DNA of 64,000 nt from Martinezella tropici (GTDB taxonomy: Bacteria; Pseudomonadota; Alphaproteobacteria; Rhizobiales; Rhizobiaceae). The stretch spans positions 46,938-110,937 of the forward strand of contig JUHI01000023.1 in assembly GCA_000799755.1 (NCBI GenBank), read 5' to 3'. This document shows positions 8,744 to 17,233 of this stretch, in pieces. The position numbers were made by a program, and so were the translations under genes. Positions within the stretch are counted from its first letter, which is position 1; every line of letters begins with the position of its first letter. The notes beneath the pieces were generated by a model, which was given only the letters and a program-made list of their open reading frames with translations, was not told the DNA's origin and made no database searches.

Positions 8744-9370
8744 ATGGATGTTACGCGCCGCATGGTGCTGCAAGGCGGCCTGCTGACCCTTGCCTCAACA
8801 TTGCCGGCCGTGAGCGGAGCAGTCTCAGTTGCTCCGACCTGGCCGTCATCTCTGGTGGAAGCAGCAAGAGCGCAGATCGGCGTGACCACGCGCTATGACC
8901 CCACCTATGTCAAACTGGCCTATCCGGGCGGCGATGTGGCCCCAGATCGCGGCGTTTGCACCGACGTCGTCATCCGTGCCTATCGCCGCGCCTTCGGGCT
9001 CGATCTGCAAAAGCTGCTGCACGAAGACATGAAGGCCAATTTCTCCGCCTACCCCAAGGCATGGGGCATGAAGGCGCCTGATCCCAATATCGATCACCGC
9101 CGCGTGCCTAATCTTGCCGTCTATTTTGTCAGGCGGAAGGCCGCATTGCCATTGCAAGACGATTTCGCGGCCTATCGCCCCGGCGACCTCGTCACACAGA
9201 TGCTTCCCGGCAATCTCACCCACATCGTCATCGTCTCATCAAAAACATCGACTGAAGTGCCGGGACGTCCGCTGGTCATCCAGAACATCGGCGCCGGGGC
9301 AAGCGAGGACGATACGCTGTTTGCCTATCAGCGGACGGGGCATTATCGATTCGCGCCCTCAGCGGCCTGA
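8744..9370 (+). CDS. DUF1287 family exported protein
   Basis: This reading, starting at the ATG at 8744 (MDVTRRMVLQGG), gives 208 residues. An alternative ATG at 8708 adds twelve mostly basic residues. The N terminus, with RR then a hydrophobic run ending LPAVSGA, looks like a Sec or possibly Tat signal peptide. The mature part carries the DUF1287 pattern: YDPTYVKLAYPGGD, then DRGVCTDVVIRAYR with a conserved cysteine, then VPNLAVYF, YRPGDLV and LTHIVIVS with a conserved histidine. The Cys/His arrangement resembles NlpC/P60-type amidase folds, so peptidoglycan or amide hydrolysis in the periplasm is conceivable. That is inference. Confidence 0.8.
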   Translation: MDVTRRMVLQGGLLTLASTLPAVSGAVSVAPTWPSSLVEAARAQIGVTTRYDPTYVKLAYPGGDVAPDRGVCTDVVIRAYRRAFGLDLQKLLHEDMKANFSAYPKAWGMKAPDPNIDHRRVPNLAVYFVRRKAALPLQDDFAAYRPGDLVTQMLPGNLTHIVIVSSKTSTEVPGRPLVIQNIGAGASEDDTLFAYQRTGHYRFAPSAA

Positions 9371-9398
9371 CCCGAGCGCGTCAAGGGCGAGCGAACAC

Positions 9399-9974
9399 CT
9401 ATCGCGATCTGGCGGTTCTCTCGGACCACTCCTGGCGCAGAACCGCATAAACATATTCGTCCCCCCAAACACCGTTGAAACGGTCATTCTGGACGAGATG
9501 CGCCTCACGCCGCAGGCCGAGCCGTTCGACGACGCCGACGGAACCGGCATTCTTCGCGTCGAGCCGCGCAAAGATCCGATGAAAACCGAATTTTTCGAAG
9601 CCAAGGCTGATGACGGCTTCGACTGCTTCGGTGGCGTAACCCTTGCCGGCATAGGCCGGATTGAAGATATAGCCAACCTCGGCCTGCAGAGCGGCCTTGT
9701 TGGTGAGCTTCAAGCTTACCTGACCGAGCAGGGCGTCATCCTCACGTCGGACAACGGCGCAGCGGAGAATATCGCCATCATCAGACAAACGCGTGTTGAA
9801 ACTCGCGTCGAAACGCTCCCGGAGCTCCTCTTCCGATGGAGGGTCGCTGTAAAGATAGCGATAGATCTCCGGCAAGGAGCGATAGGCACGGTAGGCTTCG
9901 AAATCCTGCGGGACAAATCCCCGAAGGATAAGACGGTCGGTCGATGCAAAGGGTTCTGCGTCACTGGACGTCAT
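9399..9974 (-). CDS. GNAT family N-acetyltransferase (RimJ/RimL type)
   Basis: The 191-residue protein begins with the RimJ/RimL pattern: TDRLILRGFVPQDFEAYRAY, the beta-strand around DALLGQVSL, then EVGYIFNPAYAGKGYATEAV containing the acetyl-CoA pyrophosphate loop, and later NAGSVGVVERLGLRRE. Such enzymes acetylate N-terminal amines of ribosomal proteins or small-molecule amines. The substrate cannot be read from sequence. The gene converges with the DUF1287 gene, leaving 28 bases between stops. It lies downstream of fabI on the same strand with a gap of about 75 bases. Confidence 0.87.
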   Translation of the reverse strand: MTSSDAEPFASTDRLILRGFVPQDFEAYRAYRSLPEIYRYLYSDPPSEEELRERFDASFNTRLSDDGDILRCAVVRREDDALLGQVSLKLTNKAALQAEVGYIFNPAYAGKGYATEAVEAVISLGFEKFGFHRIFARLDAKNAGSVGVVERLGLRREAHLVQNDRFNGVWGDEYVYAVLRQEWSERTARSR

Positions 9975-10050
9975 CGGGAATCCTTTGGAGGATATCCGGA
10001 AATTCGATCCTCCCGGTCAAAGACCGGAAGGATAATTCAAATCGCAGCGC

Positions 10051-10857
10051 TTATTCCGCATCCGCGCTCGACAGTGTTTCCAGCGTCGGCATCGAGGTGA
10101 TGTTGTAGCCGGCATCGACGAAGTGGATTTCGCCGGTCACGCCTGCCGAAAGATCCGACAGGAGGTAGAGCGACGACGAGCCGACCTGGTCGATCGTGAC
10201 GGACTTGCGCAGCGGCGCGTTGCGCTGGTTCCACGACAGGATGGCGCGGGCGTCGGAAATGCCGGCGCCGGCCAGCGTGCGGATCGGGCCGGCGGAGACG
10301 GCGTTGACGCGAATGCCGCGCGGGCCGTAATCGGCGGCGAGATAGCGAACGGACGCCTCGAGCGCGGCCTTGGCGACGCCCATGACGTTGTAGTTCGGGA
10401 TCACGCGCGTCGAGCCGTTATAGGTCAGCGTCAGCATGCTGCCGCCTTCGGTCATCAGGTCGGCGGCGCGCTTGGCAATCTCGGTGAAGGAGAAGCAGGA
10501 TATCACCATGGTGCGGGTGAAATTCTCCCGCGTGGTGTTGGCATAGAGCCCCTTCAGCTCGTTCTTGTCGGAAAAGCCGATGGCGTGGACGATGAAGTCC
10601 AGCTTGCCCCAGCGCTCCTTGATGGCGTCGAAGACGGAATCGACCGAAGCCAGATCCTCGACGTCGCAAGGCAGCAGGAAATCCGAACCGACTTCGGCTG
10701 CGAGCGGCTTGACGCGCTTGCCGAGTGCTTCGCCCTGAAATGTAAAAGCCAGTTCGGCGCCTTCGGCCGCGAGCGCCTTTGAAATGCCCCAGGCAATCGA
10801 GTGATTGTTTGCGACGCCCATGATGAGGCCGCGCTTACCCTGCATGATTCCGGTCAT
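10051..10857 (-). CDS. fabI: enoyl-[acyl-carrier-protein] reductase (NADH) FabI
   Basis: I choose the start at 10857 (MTGIMQGKRG). The longer frame from 10947 would overlap the end of fabB by some 80 bases. The 268-residue short-chain dehydrogenase fold shows GLIMGVANNHSIAWG for the nucleotide-binding loop typical of FabI, the HAIGFSDKNEL segment, and the active-site YNVMGVAKAAL with the Tyr-(x)6-Lys spacing of FabI. It catalyses the last reduction of each fatty-acid elongation cycle and belongs to the family targeted by triclosan. It starts 4 bases after the fabB stop and is the third gene of fabA-fabB-fabI. Confidence 0.95.
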   Translation of the reverse strand: MTGIMQGKRGLIMGVANNHSIAWGISKALAAEGAELAFTFQGEALGKRVKPLAAEVGSDFLLPCDVEDLASVDSVFDAIKERWGKLDFIVHAIGFSDKNELKGLYANTTRENFTRTMVISCFSFTEIAKRAADLMTEGGSMLTLTYNGSTRVIPNYNVMGVAKAALEASVRYLAADYGPRGIRVNAVSAGPIRTLAGAGISDARAILSWNQRNAPLRKSVTIDQVGSSSLYLLSDLSAGVTGEIHFVDAGYNITSMPTLETLSSADAE

Positions 10858-10861
10858 TGCC

Positions 10862-12085
10862 TTATCCGTTGTAGCGCTGGAATACGAGCGTGGCGTTGGT
10901 GCCGCCGAAGCCGAAAGAATTCGAAAGAGCGATGTCGATCTTGGCATCGTCGATGCGCTTGCGCACGATCGGCACGCCTTCGAATTCCGGATCGAGTTCG
11001 GTGATATGAGCGCTTTCCCCGATGAAACGCTCCTGCATCATCAGGATCGAATAGATCGATTCCTGAACGCCTGCTGCGCCGAGCGAATGGCCCGTCAGCG
11101 ACTTGGTCGACTGGATCGGCGGGATCTTGTCGCCAAAGACTTCGCGGATCGCGCCGATTTCCTTGCTGTCGCCCACCGGCGTCGAGGTGCCGTGGGTATT
11201 GATGTAGTCGATATCGCCCTTCACGGTGGCGAGCGCCTGGCGCATGCAGCGCGCGGCACCCTCGCCCGACGGCGCGACCATGTCATAACCGTCCGAGGTG
11301 GCGCCGTAGCCGACGATTTCGGCATAGATCTTGGCGCCGCGTGCCTTGGCATGCTCAAGCTCTTCCAGAACCAGCACGCCGGCACCGCCGGCGATGACGA
11401 AACCGTCACGCTTGGCGTCATAGGCACGTGAAGCGGTTTCCGGATGATTCTCGTTGAAATCGGAGGACATGGCGCCCATGGCGTCGAAGAGGTTCGACAT
11501 GGTCCAGTCGAGGTCCTCGTGGCCGCCGGCGAACATCACATCCTGCTTGCCCCACTGGATCATTTCGGCGGCATTGCCGATGCAGTGCGCCGAGGTCGAG
11601 CAGGCGGACGAGATGGAGTAGTTGACGCCGTGGATCTTGAACCAGGTAGCCAACGTTGCCGAGGCGGTCGACGACATCGACTTCGGCACGGCAAACGGGC
11701 CGATGCGCTTCGGGCTGTTGTTCTTGCGGGTGATGTCGGCCGCCTCGATCAGCGTGCGGGTCGACGGGCCGCCGGAACCCATGATGATGCCGGTGCGCTC
11801 GTTGGTGATGTCACCTTCCTCAAGCCCGCTATCGGCGATCGCCTGCTTCATGGCCACATGGTTCCAGGCGCCGCCCTGCGACAGGAAGCGCATGGCGCGG
11901 CGATCCACCAGTTCGGTCGTGTCGATGTTCGGCGCGCCCCAAACCTGGCACTTGAAGCCGTGCTCGGCGAAATCGGGGGAGAAGGAAATGCCGGATTTGG
12001 CGTCGCGCAGCGAGGCGGTCACTTCTTGAGCGTTGTTTCCAATCGAAGAGACAATACCCAGACCCGTAACTACTACCCGTCTCAT
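10862..12085 (-). CDS. fabB: 3-oxoacyl-ACP synthase I FabB
   Basis: The ATG at 12085 (MRRVVVTGLG) gives 407 residues, matching the family. The open frame continuing to 12460 overlaps fabA and is discarded. The thiolase-fold condensing enzyme shows the active cysteine in SSACSTSAHCIG, one catalytic histidine in NTHGTSTPVGD, and the second in TGHSLGAAG. FabB elongates unsaturated acyl chains. Pairing with fabA identifies the anaerobic unsaturated fatty acid route. The gene follows fabA by about 53 bases and precedes fabI by 4. Confidence 0.95.
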   Translation of the reverse strand: MRRVVVTGLGIVSSIGNNAQEVTASLRDAKSGISFSPDFAEHGFKCQVWGAPNIDTTELVDRRAMRFLSQGGAWNHVAMKQAIADSGLEEGDITNERTGIIMGSGGPSTRTLIEAADITRKNNSPKRIGPFAVPKSMSSTASATLATWFKIHGVNYSISSACSTSAHCIGNAAEMIQWGKQDVMFAGGHEDLDWTMSNLFDAMGAMSSDFNENHPETASRAYDAKRDGFVIAGGAGVLVLEELEHAKARGAKIYAEIVGYGATSDGYDMVAPSGEGAARCMRQALATVKGDIDYINTHGTSTPVGDSKEIGAIREVFGDKIPPIQSTKSLTGHSLGAAGVQESIYSILMMQERFIGESAHITELDPEFEGVPIVRKRIDDAKIDIALSNSFGFGGTNATLVFQRYNG

Positions 12086-12138
12086 GTCGATGACCTTTTC
12101 TAAAACATCTGTCTTTGTGGAGGCGGCGGCGCCGCGGT

Positions 12139-12654
12139 TCAGGCGACCTTGTCTTTCGACAGGCCCACACGCAGGTCCGTCGCCTGATAGATGGTTTCGC
12201 CATCGGCCTTCAGCCAGCCATCGGCGGTGCCGAGGACGAGACGGCCGCGCATGACGCGCTTGAAGTCGATGCCATATTCGAGAAGCTTCGTATCCGGGCG
12301 AACCATGCCCTTGAACTTCACTTCGCCCGTGGAAAGCGCCATGCCGCGACCGGGCTCGCCGAGCCAGCCGAGGAAGAAGCCGGTCAACTGCCACATGCCG
12401 TCGAGGCCGAGGCAGCCCGGCATGATCGGATTGCCGGCAAAATGGCACGGGAAATACCAATCGTCGGGACGCACGTCATATTCGGCGCGGATGAAGCCCT
12501 TGTCGAAGGCACCGCCGGTCTCGGAAATTTCAGTAATGCGGTGGACCATCAGCATCGGCGGCAAGGGAAGCTGTGCATTGCCCGGGCCGAACAGCTCGCC
12601 GCGGCCGCAGGACAGAATTTCCTCGTAATTGAAGCTGGATTGTCTCGTCGTCAT
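12139..12654 (-). CDS. fabA: 3-hydroxydecanoyl-ACP dehydratase/isomerase FabA
   Basis: The 171-residue product is a hot-dog fold enzyme that dehydrates 3-hydroxydecanoyl-ACP and isomerises trans-2 to cis-3 decenoyl-ACP, starting unsaturated fatty acid synthesis. The catalytic histidine lies in WYFPCHFAGNPIMPG, and the partnering aspartate follows in CLGLDGMWQL, as in E. coli FabA. Length and start (MTTRQSSFNYEEIL) are typical. It is the first gene of the fabA-fabB-fabI operon and is divergent from irr, sharing a 297-base upstream region. Confidence 0.96.
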   Translation of the reverse strand: MTTRQSSFNYEEILSCGRGELFGPGNAQLPLPPMLMVHRITEISETGGAFDKGFIRAEYDVRPDDWYFPCHFAGNPIMPGCLGLDGMWQLTGFFLGWLGEPGRGMALSTGEVKFKGMVRPDTKLLEYGIDFKRVMRGRLVLGTADGWLKADGETIYQATDLRVGLSKDKVA

Positions 12655-12951
12655 AAAAATTCCGTTTCCCCCGCATGAATGCCGATGGATGTGAAGCTTT
12701 AGTGCAAGATCGACAGAAAATGAAGCGCAACCATCACACTCTCATTCGCCTATCCGATCGAACGCACTAGCCCTTATGTGGTGGTCGCATACAGGAACGC
12801 CAGAGCCGCTACCAGTGCCAAATGCGGCAAAAGCCCGATTTTTCCGGCTTTTGAGCACCTTCCCACCCCATTGAAACTATTGAAAGCAATCAAGGCAAAA
12901 GTTATATGGCTTAGTAAAGAATTATAGAGATCAGGAATCCGGAGTCCCTGA

Positions 12952-13371
12952 ATGGCGGAAGAAGCCGAAATCGCGATCGAGAGCAGGCTGCGCAACGTAG
13001 GCCTCAGGCCGACCAGGCAGCGGATCGCGCTGGGGGATCTTCTTTTCGCCAAGGGAAACCGCCATCTGACCGTGGAAGAGCTTCACGAGGAAGCCGTTGC
13101 CGCCGGCGTGCCCGTCTCCCTGGCCACGGTCTATAATACGCTGCATCAGTTCACCGAAGCCGGCCTGATCCGGGTGCTCGCCGTCGAGAGCGCCAAGACC
13201 TATTTCGACACCAACGTCTCCGATCACCATCACTTCTTCGTGGAAGGGCATAACGAGGTGCTGGATATTCCGATCAGCAACCTGACGATCGGCAACCTGC
13301 CGGAGCCGCCGAAAGGCATGGAAATCGCCCATGTCGACGTGGTGATCCGCTTGCGCCGCAAGCAGCGGTAA
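12952..13371 (+). CDS. irr: iron response regulator Irr (Fur family)
   Basis: The 139-residue Fur-family protein has the winged-helix segment LRPTRQRIALGDLLF ... VSLATVYNTLHQFTEAGLI. The triple-histidine DHHHFFVEGHNEVLDI serves in rhizobial Irr proteins for haem and metal sensing instead of the usual Fur metal sites. The N-terminal haem regulatory motif with a Cys-Pro pair found in Bradyrhizobium Irr is absent, as expected for Rhizobium types. Irr represses haem and iron-using functions when iron is scarce. It is divergent from fabA, a placement conserved in rhizobia as far as I know. Confidence 0.93.
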   Translation: MAEEAEIAIESRLRNVGLRPTRQRIALGDLLFAKGNRHLTVEELHEEAVAAGVPVSLATVYNTLHQFTEAGLIRVLAVESAKTYFDTNVSDHHHFFVEGHNEVLDIPISNLTIGNLPEPPKGMEIAHVDVVIRLRRKQR

Positions 13372-13430
13372 AAGACAACGACGGCTGGACTGTCTCACGG
13401 CTCCCAACAAAGCCGCCCATTATTCGCGAA

Positions 13431-14066
13431 TTACATCACATCGTCCGGATGCCGGCCCGGCTTATGGTGGTAGGTCGGGAAGGTCCAGCCGAACCAGAGC
13501 GCGCCGCCGCGCACGGCGAAAGCCGCGGCAACTCCTAGCCCGGCCGACGCATAGAGCGGCAGCATCGTCGCGTTGGCGGCGGTGAAGACACCAGCACCGA
13601 CGAGGGCGGCCGTCACGTAGATCTCCGGCCGCAGCAGAACCGAGGGTTCATTCGCCAAGAGATCGCGCAGGATGCCGCCGAAGGTCGCCGTCAGCGCGCC
13701 GGTGACGATCGCGACGGTGGGAGAGCCCGTCGCCGCCATGCCCTTGGCCGCGCCCATCACGCAATAGGCCGATAGGCCGACGGCATCGAGCCAGAGAAGC
13801 AGCCGGTAGCGCGATTCGAACAGGTGGGCGGTGAAGAAGAACAGCACCCCGACCACCGCGCAGATGATGATATAGGTCGGGTTCAGCACCCAGAAGACCG
13901 GCACCCGGCCAAGGACGATATCACGCAACGTGCCGCCGCCGATGCCGGTAACCGCCGCCAGGAACATGAAGCCGATCAGGTCGAGCTGCTTGCGCGAGGC
14001 CGCGAGCGCGCCGGTTGCGGCAAAAAGGGCGACGCCGACATAATCAAGAAACGAGAGAAGCGACAT
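13431..14066 (-). CDS. trimeric intracellular cation channel (TRIC/UPF0126) family protein
   Basis: The ATG at 14066 (MSLLSFLDYVGVALFA) gives 211 residues with about seven hydrophobic helices. The longer frame upstream is not supported. The internal repeat of the UPF0126 family is visible as GGGTLRDIVLGR near residue 50 and FGGILRDLLANE near residue 135, each a glycine-rich kink followed by a basic/acidic pair. Prokaryotic TRIC homologues form homotrimeric potassium-permeable channels. A physiological role here is unknown. It converges with irr, 59 bases between stops, and is divergent from the small exported protein at 14205. Confidence 0.87.
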   Translation of the reverse strand: MSLLSFLDYVGVALFAATGALAASRKQLDLIGFMFLAAVTGIGGGTLRDIVLGRVPVFWVLNPTYIIICAVVGVLFFFTAHLFESRYRLLLWLDAVGLSAYCVMGAAKGMAATGSPTVAIVTGALTATFGGILRDLLANEPSVLLRPEIYVTAALVGAGVFTAANATMLPLYASAGLGVAAAFAVRGGALWFGWTFPTYHHKPGRHPDDVM

Positions 14067-14204
14067 CGAAAACTCCAGCGGAACGCCCGCGATTTTCCGA
14101 AATGAATCACGACGGCAAGGGCCGCGCAAGCAGGCACATGCAAAGATGCCGCAGCGGTTGCGGCTGTTGTCGCGGCCGCGACGGCGCTTCGAAAGGAATC
14201 CCCC

Positions 14205-14684
14205 GTGAAATCCCTGCTGATCGTAATCCTCAACCTCGTCGCACTCGTGATCATGCCCGTCGTGGCCGAGGCGCAGCAATCGATCCTGCAGGACCCCGTG
14301 GCCTACGAGAAGGATCACTTCACCAAGAGCTGCGACGGCCAGGTGAGCTTCGGCGATCATTTCGCCACCCAGCAGGACATCAACAACGACAAGCTGATGG
14401 ATATCGTCATCAACGAGGGCGAGATCACCTGCAAGGGCGAAAAGCAGGCCTACTGCACCGACGAGGGTTGCCCTTACAATTTCTACGTCCAGGTGGCCGA
14501 GGGCGGCTACCTGCTGATCGCCACGGCGCAGATCTATGGCTATGATTTCATACAGCGCTTCGGCAACATGGTGCTGGTCATGAAGATGCATCCGCGTTTC
14601 TGCGACCGCAAGGAAGGCGAGGCCGTCTGCGAAATCACGGTCCGGGTCCGCGGCACCAAGTTCGTCACCATTTCCCAGAAATAG
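14205..14684 (+). CDS. small exported Cys-containing protein, unknown function
   Basis: The 159-residue product begins with a convincing signal peptide (hydrophobic residues 4-18, cleavage after EA at about residue 23). Its mature part contains six cysteines (SCDG, ITCKG, YCTDEGC, RFCDR, AVCEI), compatible with disulfide bonds in the periplasm. I do not recognise a characterised family. The NNDKLMDIVINEG segment recalls a calcium-binding-like loop in secreted repeats (DxNxDxxxD variant), but only one copy is present and this may be chance. It is divergent from the TRIC-family gene and followed by a short tandem repeat. Confidence 0.7.
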   Translation: MKSLLIVILNLVALVIMPVVAEAQQSILQDPVAYEKDHFTKSCDGQVSFGDHFATQQDINNDKLMDIVINEGEITCKGEKQAYCTDEGCPYNFYVQVAEGGYLLIATAQIYGYDFIQRFGNMVLVMKMHPRFCDRKEGEAVCEITVRVRGTKFVTISQK

Positions 14685-14720
14685 GATTTACAGCGCGGAC
14701 CGTCTTGCGGCCCGGACACG

Positions 14721-14780
14721 TGGCTACGGTCCGGGACACGTCGTCACGGTCCGGGACACGTCGTCACGGTCCGGGATAAA
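14721..14780. repeat. 20-bp tandem repeat at the end of the YdcF-like gene
   Basis: The 20-base unit TCGTCACGGTCCGGGACACG occurs intact at 14741-14760. A diverged copy precedes it at 14721-14740 and another follows at 14761-14780, with a further CCCGGACACG half at 14711-14720. The last copy supplies the stop codon and final codons (YPGP) of the minus-strand YdcF-like gene. Confidence 0.85.
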
Positions 14781-15555
14781 GCGCCGAAGTGCGACCTACG
14801 AAATAATAGCCGACGAGGCCGACCCATTCGCGCAGGCCCGTCGCCAGCAGCTGCGCATTGCGCGAGGGCTGGGTGAAATCGAAGCCGAGCCTTTCCTTGC
14901 CGGTGCTGCGATAATCGACCGGCCACGGCACGACGGGAATGCCCTGCTTGCGGAAGATGCCCATCGAGCGCGGCATATGGAAGCCGGAGGTAATCAAAAG
15001 GCAATCCGAAAGCCCGTTCTGGGCGAGCAGCTCCTTGGTGTTGACCGCATTCTCGAAGGTAGTGCGCGAGGTCTTGTCCTCGACCATGCGGCTTGTCGGG
15101 ATGCCGAGCGCGGTGAAGAAACGCTCGGAAATGACGGCATCGCCCTCATACGTCCCGCCGATCGAGCCATCACCGCCCGAAATCACGATGCGCGCCTGCG
15201 GGTATCTTTGCGCCAGGCGCAGTGCCTCGATGAGGCGGTCGCCGGCCGAATCGAGCTCGTAGCCGCCACGCGCCGTCGTCACCTCGTTCTGCGTCGCGCC
15301 GCCAAGCACGATCATGCACTTCAGATCGGCCGGATCGGCAGCGGGATGCGGAAAGCGCTCTTCCAGCCCCTGAACGACATAAGCGCCGGCCGTCGTATAG
15401 AGCGAGACGAACAGGATCAGCACCGACAGCAGCGAGGAGACAATTGCGGTGGCACGCCAGCGCAAGAGAACGGCGATAAAGGCCAGAAGGACGAAGAGAA
15501 AGGCCAGCGACAGCGGCTGACCAAAGATCCAGACAAGTTTCGAAAAAACGAACAC
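14764..15555 (-). CDS. YdcF/ElyC family (DUF218) membrane protein
   Basis: The 263-residue protein has two N-terminal hydrophobic segments (about residues 3-27 and 36-56) and a periplasmic DUF218 domain. The domain contains CMIVLGGATQNE, RIVISGGDGSIGGTYEGDAV, SRTTFENAVNTKEL and LLITSGFHMPRSMGIFRKQG. DUF218 proteins such as SanA, ElyC and YdcF are linked to envelope integrity, vancomycin barrier function or peptidoglycan precursor recycling. The exact reaction is unknown. The extreme C terminus is formed by a 20-bp tandem repeat, so its length may vary among strains. Confidence 0.87.
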   Translation of the reverse strand: MFVFSKLVWIFGQPLSLAFLFVLLAFIAVLLRWRATAIVSSLLSVLILFVSLYTTAGAYVVQGLEERFPHPAADPADLKCMIVLGGATQNEVTTARGGYELDSAGDRLIEALRLAQRYPQARIVISGGDGSIGGTYEGDAVISERFFTALGIPTSRMVEDKTSRTTFENAVNTKELLAQNGLSDCLLITSGFHMPRSMGIFRKQGIPVVPWPVDYRSTGKERLGFDFTQPSRNAQLLATGLREWVGLVGYYFVGRTSALYPGP

Positions 15556-15626
15556 GGCATATCCTTACGCTTGTCGGCAAAACGATTCGACTTCCTCCCT
15601 AGCAGATTTTGTGCGCTGCAATGTGG

Positions 15627-16349
15627 CTATTTCGCCCGTGGCGCTGCGGGAGCCGCCATTATCAGCCGCTGGTTGAAACGGCGCTGCAGCCGGCGCGGAA
15701 TGAAAAGCGTCGATAACGCCAGCGCGAGCGCGACCATCGAAACCAGCCAGAGCGCCCGGGCGCCGAGACTATTGGCGAGAAGCGCGCCAATGATGGCGCC
15801 CGATATCATGCCGCTCCAAGGTACGATCTGCACCCGCCAGGCAAAATCCCGATCGCCCAGCAGAAAGCGGCCGATGCCGCGACCGAAGCGCGAGAGCGCG
15901 CCGGTCACATAGGTCAGGCCGATCGGCAAGCCTTCGATATGCTCGACCGTGGCATTGACCATCCCCATTGCGAGCACGACGAGATAGAACTGCACGAGAA
16001 CCAGCGACGGCTCGCCAAAGCCGGCGGCCATCGCGAGAAGGATGCTGACGCAGGCAAGCACCACGAAAGCCCGCCGATCCGCCGCATGGGCAACGACGAT
16101 CCCAAGCGCATTGCCGGCAATGAAGGTCAGAATGGCGGAAAACAGCACCGCCGCATGACCGAAATCCCCCGTTCCCAAAGCAATCGCCGCCCGCGTCGTA
16201 TTGCCCGTCATGAAGGACACGAAATTCCCCGTCAGCATCAGCCCGACGGCATCGGTCATCCCGGCCAGAAAGGCGATCGAGGCAACAAGCGAAAGCCCCG
16301 TCACGGTGCGGCGGGTTCTGATGAGACGACGGCGGCGCTGTCTGGTCAT
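15627..16349 (-). CDS. DUF1275 (YoaK) family membrane protein
   Basis: The 240-residue protein has six hydrophobic segments and typical YoaK/DUF1275 features: TDAVGLMLTGNFVSFMTGNTTR near the N terminus, GNALGIVVAH, and MGMVNATVEHIEGLPIGLTYVTGALSRFGRGIGR in the middle. Function in the family is uncharacterised. A transporter or channel role is usually guessed. The N terminus is strongly basic (RQRRRRLIRTRRT). It is likely monocistronic. The YdcF-like gene lies downstream on the same strand with about 70 bases between. Confidence 0.85.
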   Translation of the reverse strand: MTRQRRRRLIRTRRTVTGLSLVASIAFLAGMTDAVGLMLTGNFVSFMTGNTTRAAIALGTGDFGHAAVLFSAILTFIAGNALGIVVAHAADRRAFVVLACVSILLAMAAGFGEPSLVLVQFYLVVLAMGMVNATVEHIEGLPIGLTYVTGALSRFGRGIGRFLLGDRDFAWRVQIVPWSGMISGAIIGALLANSLGARALWLVSMVALALALSTLFIPRRLQRRFNQRLIMAAPAAPRAK

Positions 16350-16452
16350 GGGCGATTCGGGGTGTGGTTAAGGAGGATGGGAGGCTAGCACGGAGTTGGG
16401 GGTGCGGAGGATGCGGCGTTCGCTCGACACAAAGAATCTTGCCGAAGCGCGC

Positions 16453-16692
16453 TTATAATCTCTTCTTGGCAAAGGCGCGTCCTGATCCGGATTTGAGATA
16501 TTTTTCGAACGCTTGTGCCTGCGCCTCATCGGAAAAGCCGATGTAGGTTTTGACCAACCACGGCGCATATTTCGATGTGTGAGGCACTTCTCCGGCATTG
16601 TGCTTCGCCAGGCGGGCTTTTAGATCTCCAGTCACACCAACATAGTGACGATCAGGAAACTCACAGCTTTGAAGGATATAAACATATTTCAT
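16453..16692 (-). CDS. small GIY-YIG nuclease domain protein
   Basis: The start at 16692 (MKYVYILQS) gives 79 residues, the size of the UvrC/YhbQ-like stand-alone GIY-YIG domain. The pattern is YVY (GIY variant), then HYVGVTGDLKARLAKHN (YIG variant with conserved Arg), WLVKTYIGF, and the terminal QAFEKYLKSGSGRAFAKKRL. Such proteins are common, often poorly conserved between strains, and their DNA-cleavage role is mostly untested. No flanking inverted repeats or partner gene suggest a mobile intron. Confidence 0.85.
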   Translation of the reverse strand: MKYVYILQSCEFPDRHYVGVTGDLKARLAKHNAGEVPHTSKYAPWLVKTYIGFSDEAQAQAFEKYLKSGSGRAFAKKRL

Positions 16693-17005
16693 ACACAAGA
16701 TGATAGCGTACGGCCGCAAAAGCACAACCAGAGCGCTATTTCCAGCTGTACAAGCAATGACTTCGAGACGAAATTGCCGACGGGGATTCGGAGAGGTCCG
16801 TTTCCATCACTGCGGAACAGTCTTCAGCTCATCCGGCCTTAGCGCCTGCCAAGCGGAAGCTCGATCAAATAGTCCGCACACAAAAGCGAGATCGTGAAAG
16901 ATTAATCTGTACCGAGTAGAGAAAGTCCGCTTTCGTTGCTACGCAACTTCAGCGGGACAGCCTTCGTCTGCTGGCTTGCCGAACCGAAGCTCGGAGAGCG
17001 AAGGC
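16693..17005. other. intergenic region between GIY-YIG gene and tRNA-Ala
   Basis: These 313 bases contain no credible gene. Near the tRNA 3' end (minus strand) two imperfect hairpins can form. One is at about 16926-16957 (CCGCT...GTTGC-TAC-GCAAC...AGCGG). The other pairs AGCCTTCG at 16959-16966 with CGAAGGCT at 16999-17006, abutting the CCA end. They may help tRNA 3' processing or termination. I see nothing else. Confidence 0.4.
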
Positions 17006-17081
<76 letters not shown>

Positions 17082-17180
17082 ATCAAGATGGTGCCGTTTT
17101 ACCGGCCCTGGGTCCCTTCCGAGCGCTTCGCCCGTCGGGGTGGCGGCTTATTACTTGTGGTTTTCACAGATAGCAAGCCG

Positions 17181-17221
17181 AAAAATTCGGCCCGGGAAAA
17201 TTTTCTTGGTTCCCGAGCCGA
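17181..17221 (-). terminator. intrinsic terminator of the TIGR02300 gene
   Basis: On the minus strand an 11-bp stem (17211-17221 with 17187-17197, one G-U wobble) is followed by a T-rich tract (17181-17187 read in reverse). It lies 13 bases after the stop of the TIGR02300 gene and before tRNA-Ala. Confidence 0.75.
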
Positions 17222-17233
17222 TTGTCTTTCAGA

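Noticed and set aside
14711..14780. CRISPR-like repeat
   Set aside because: The units are directly adjacent without spacers and only about three copies are present; there are no cas genes.
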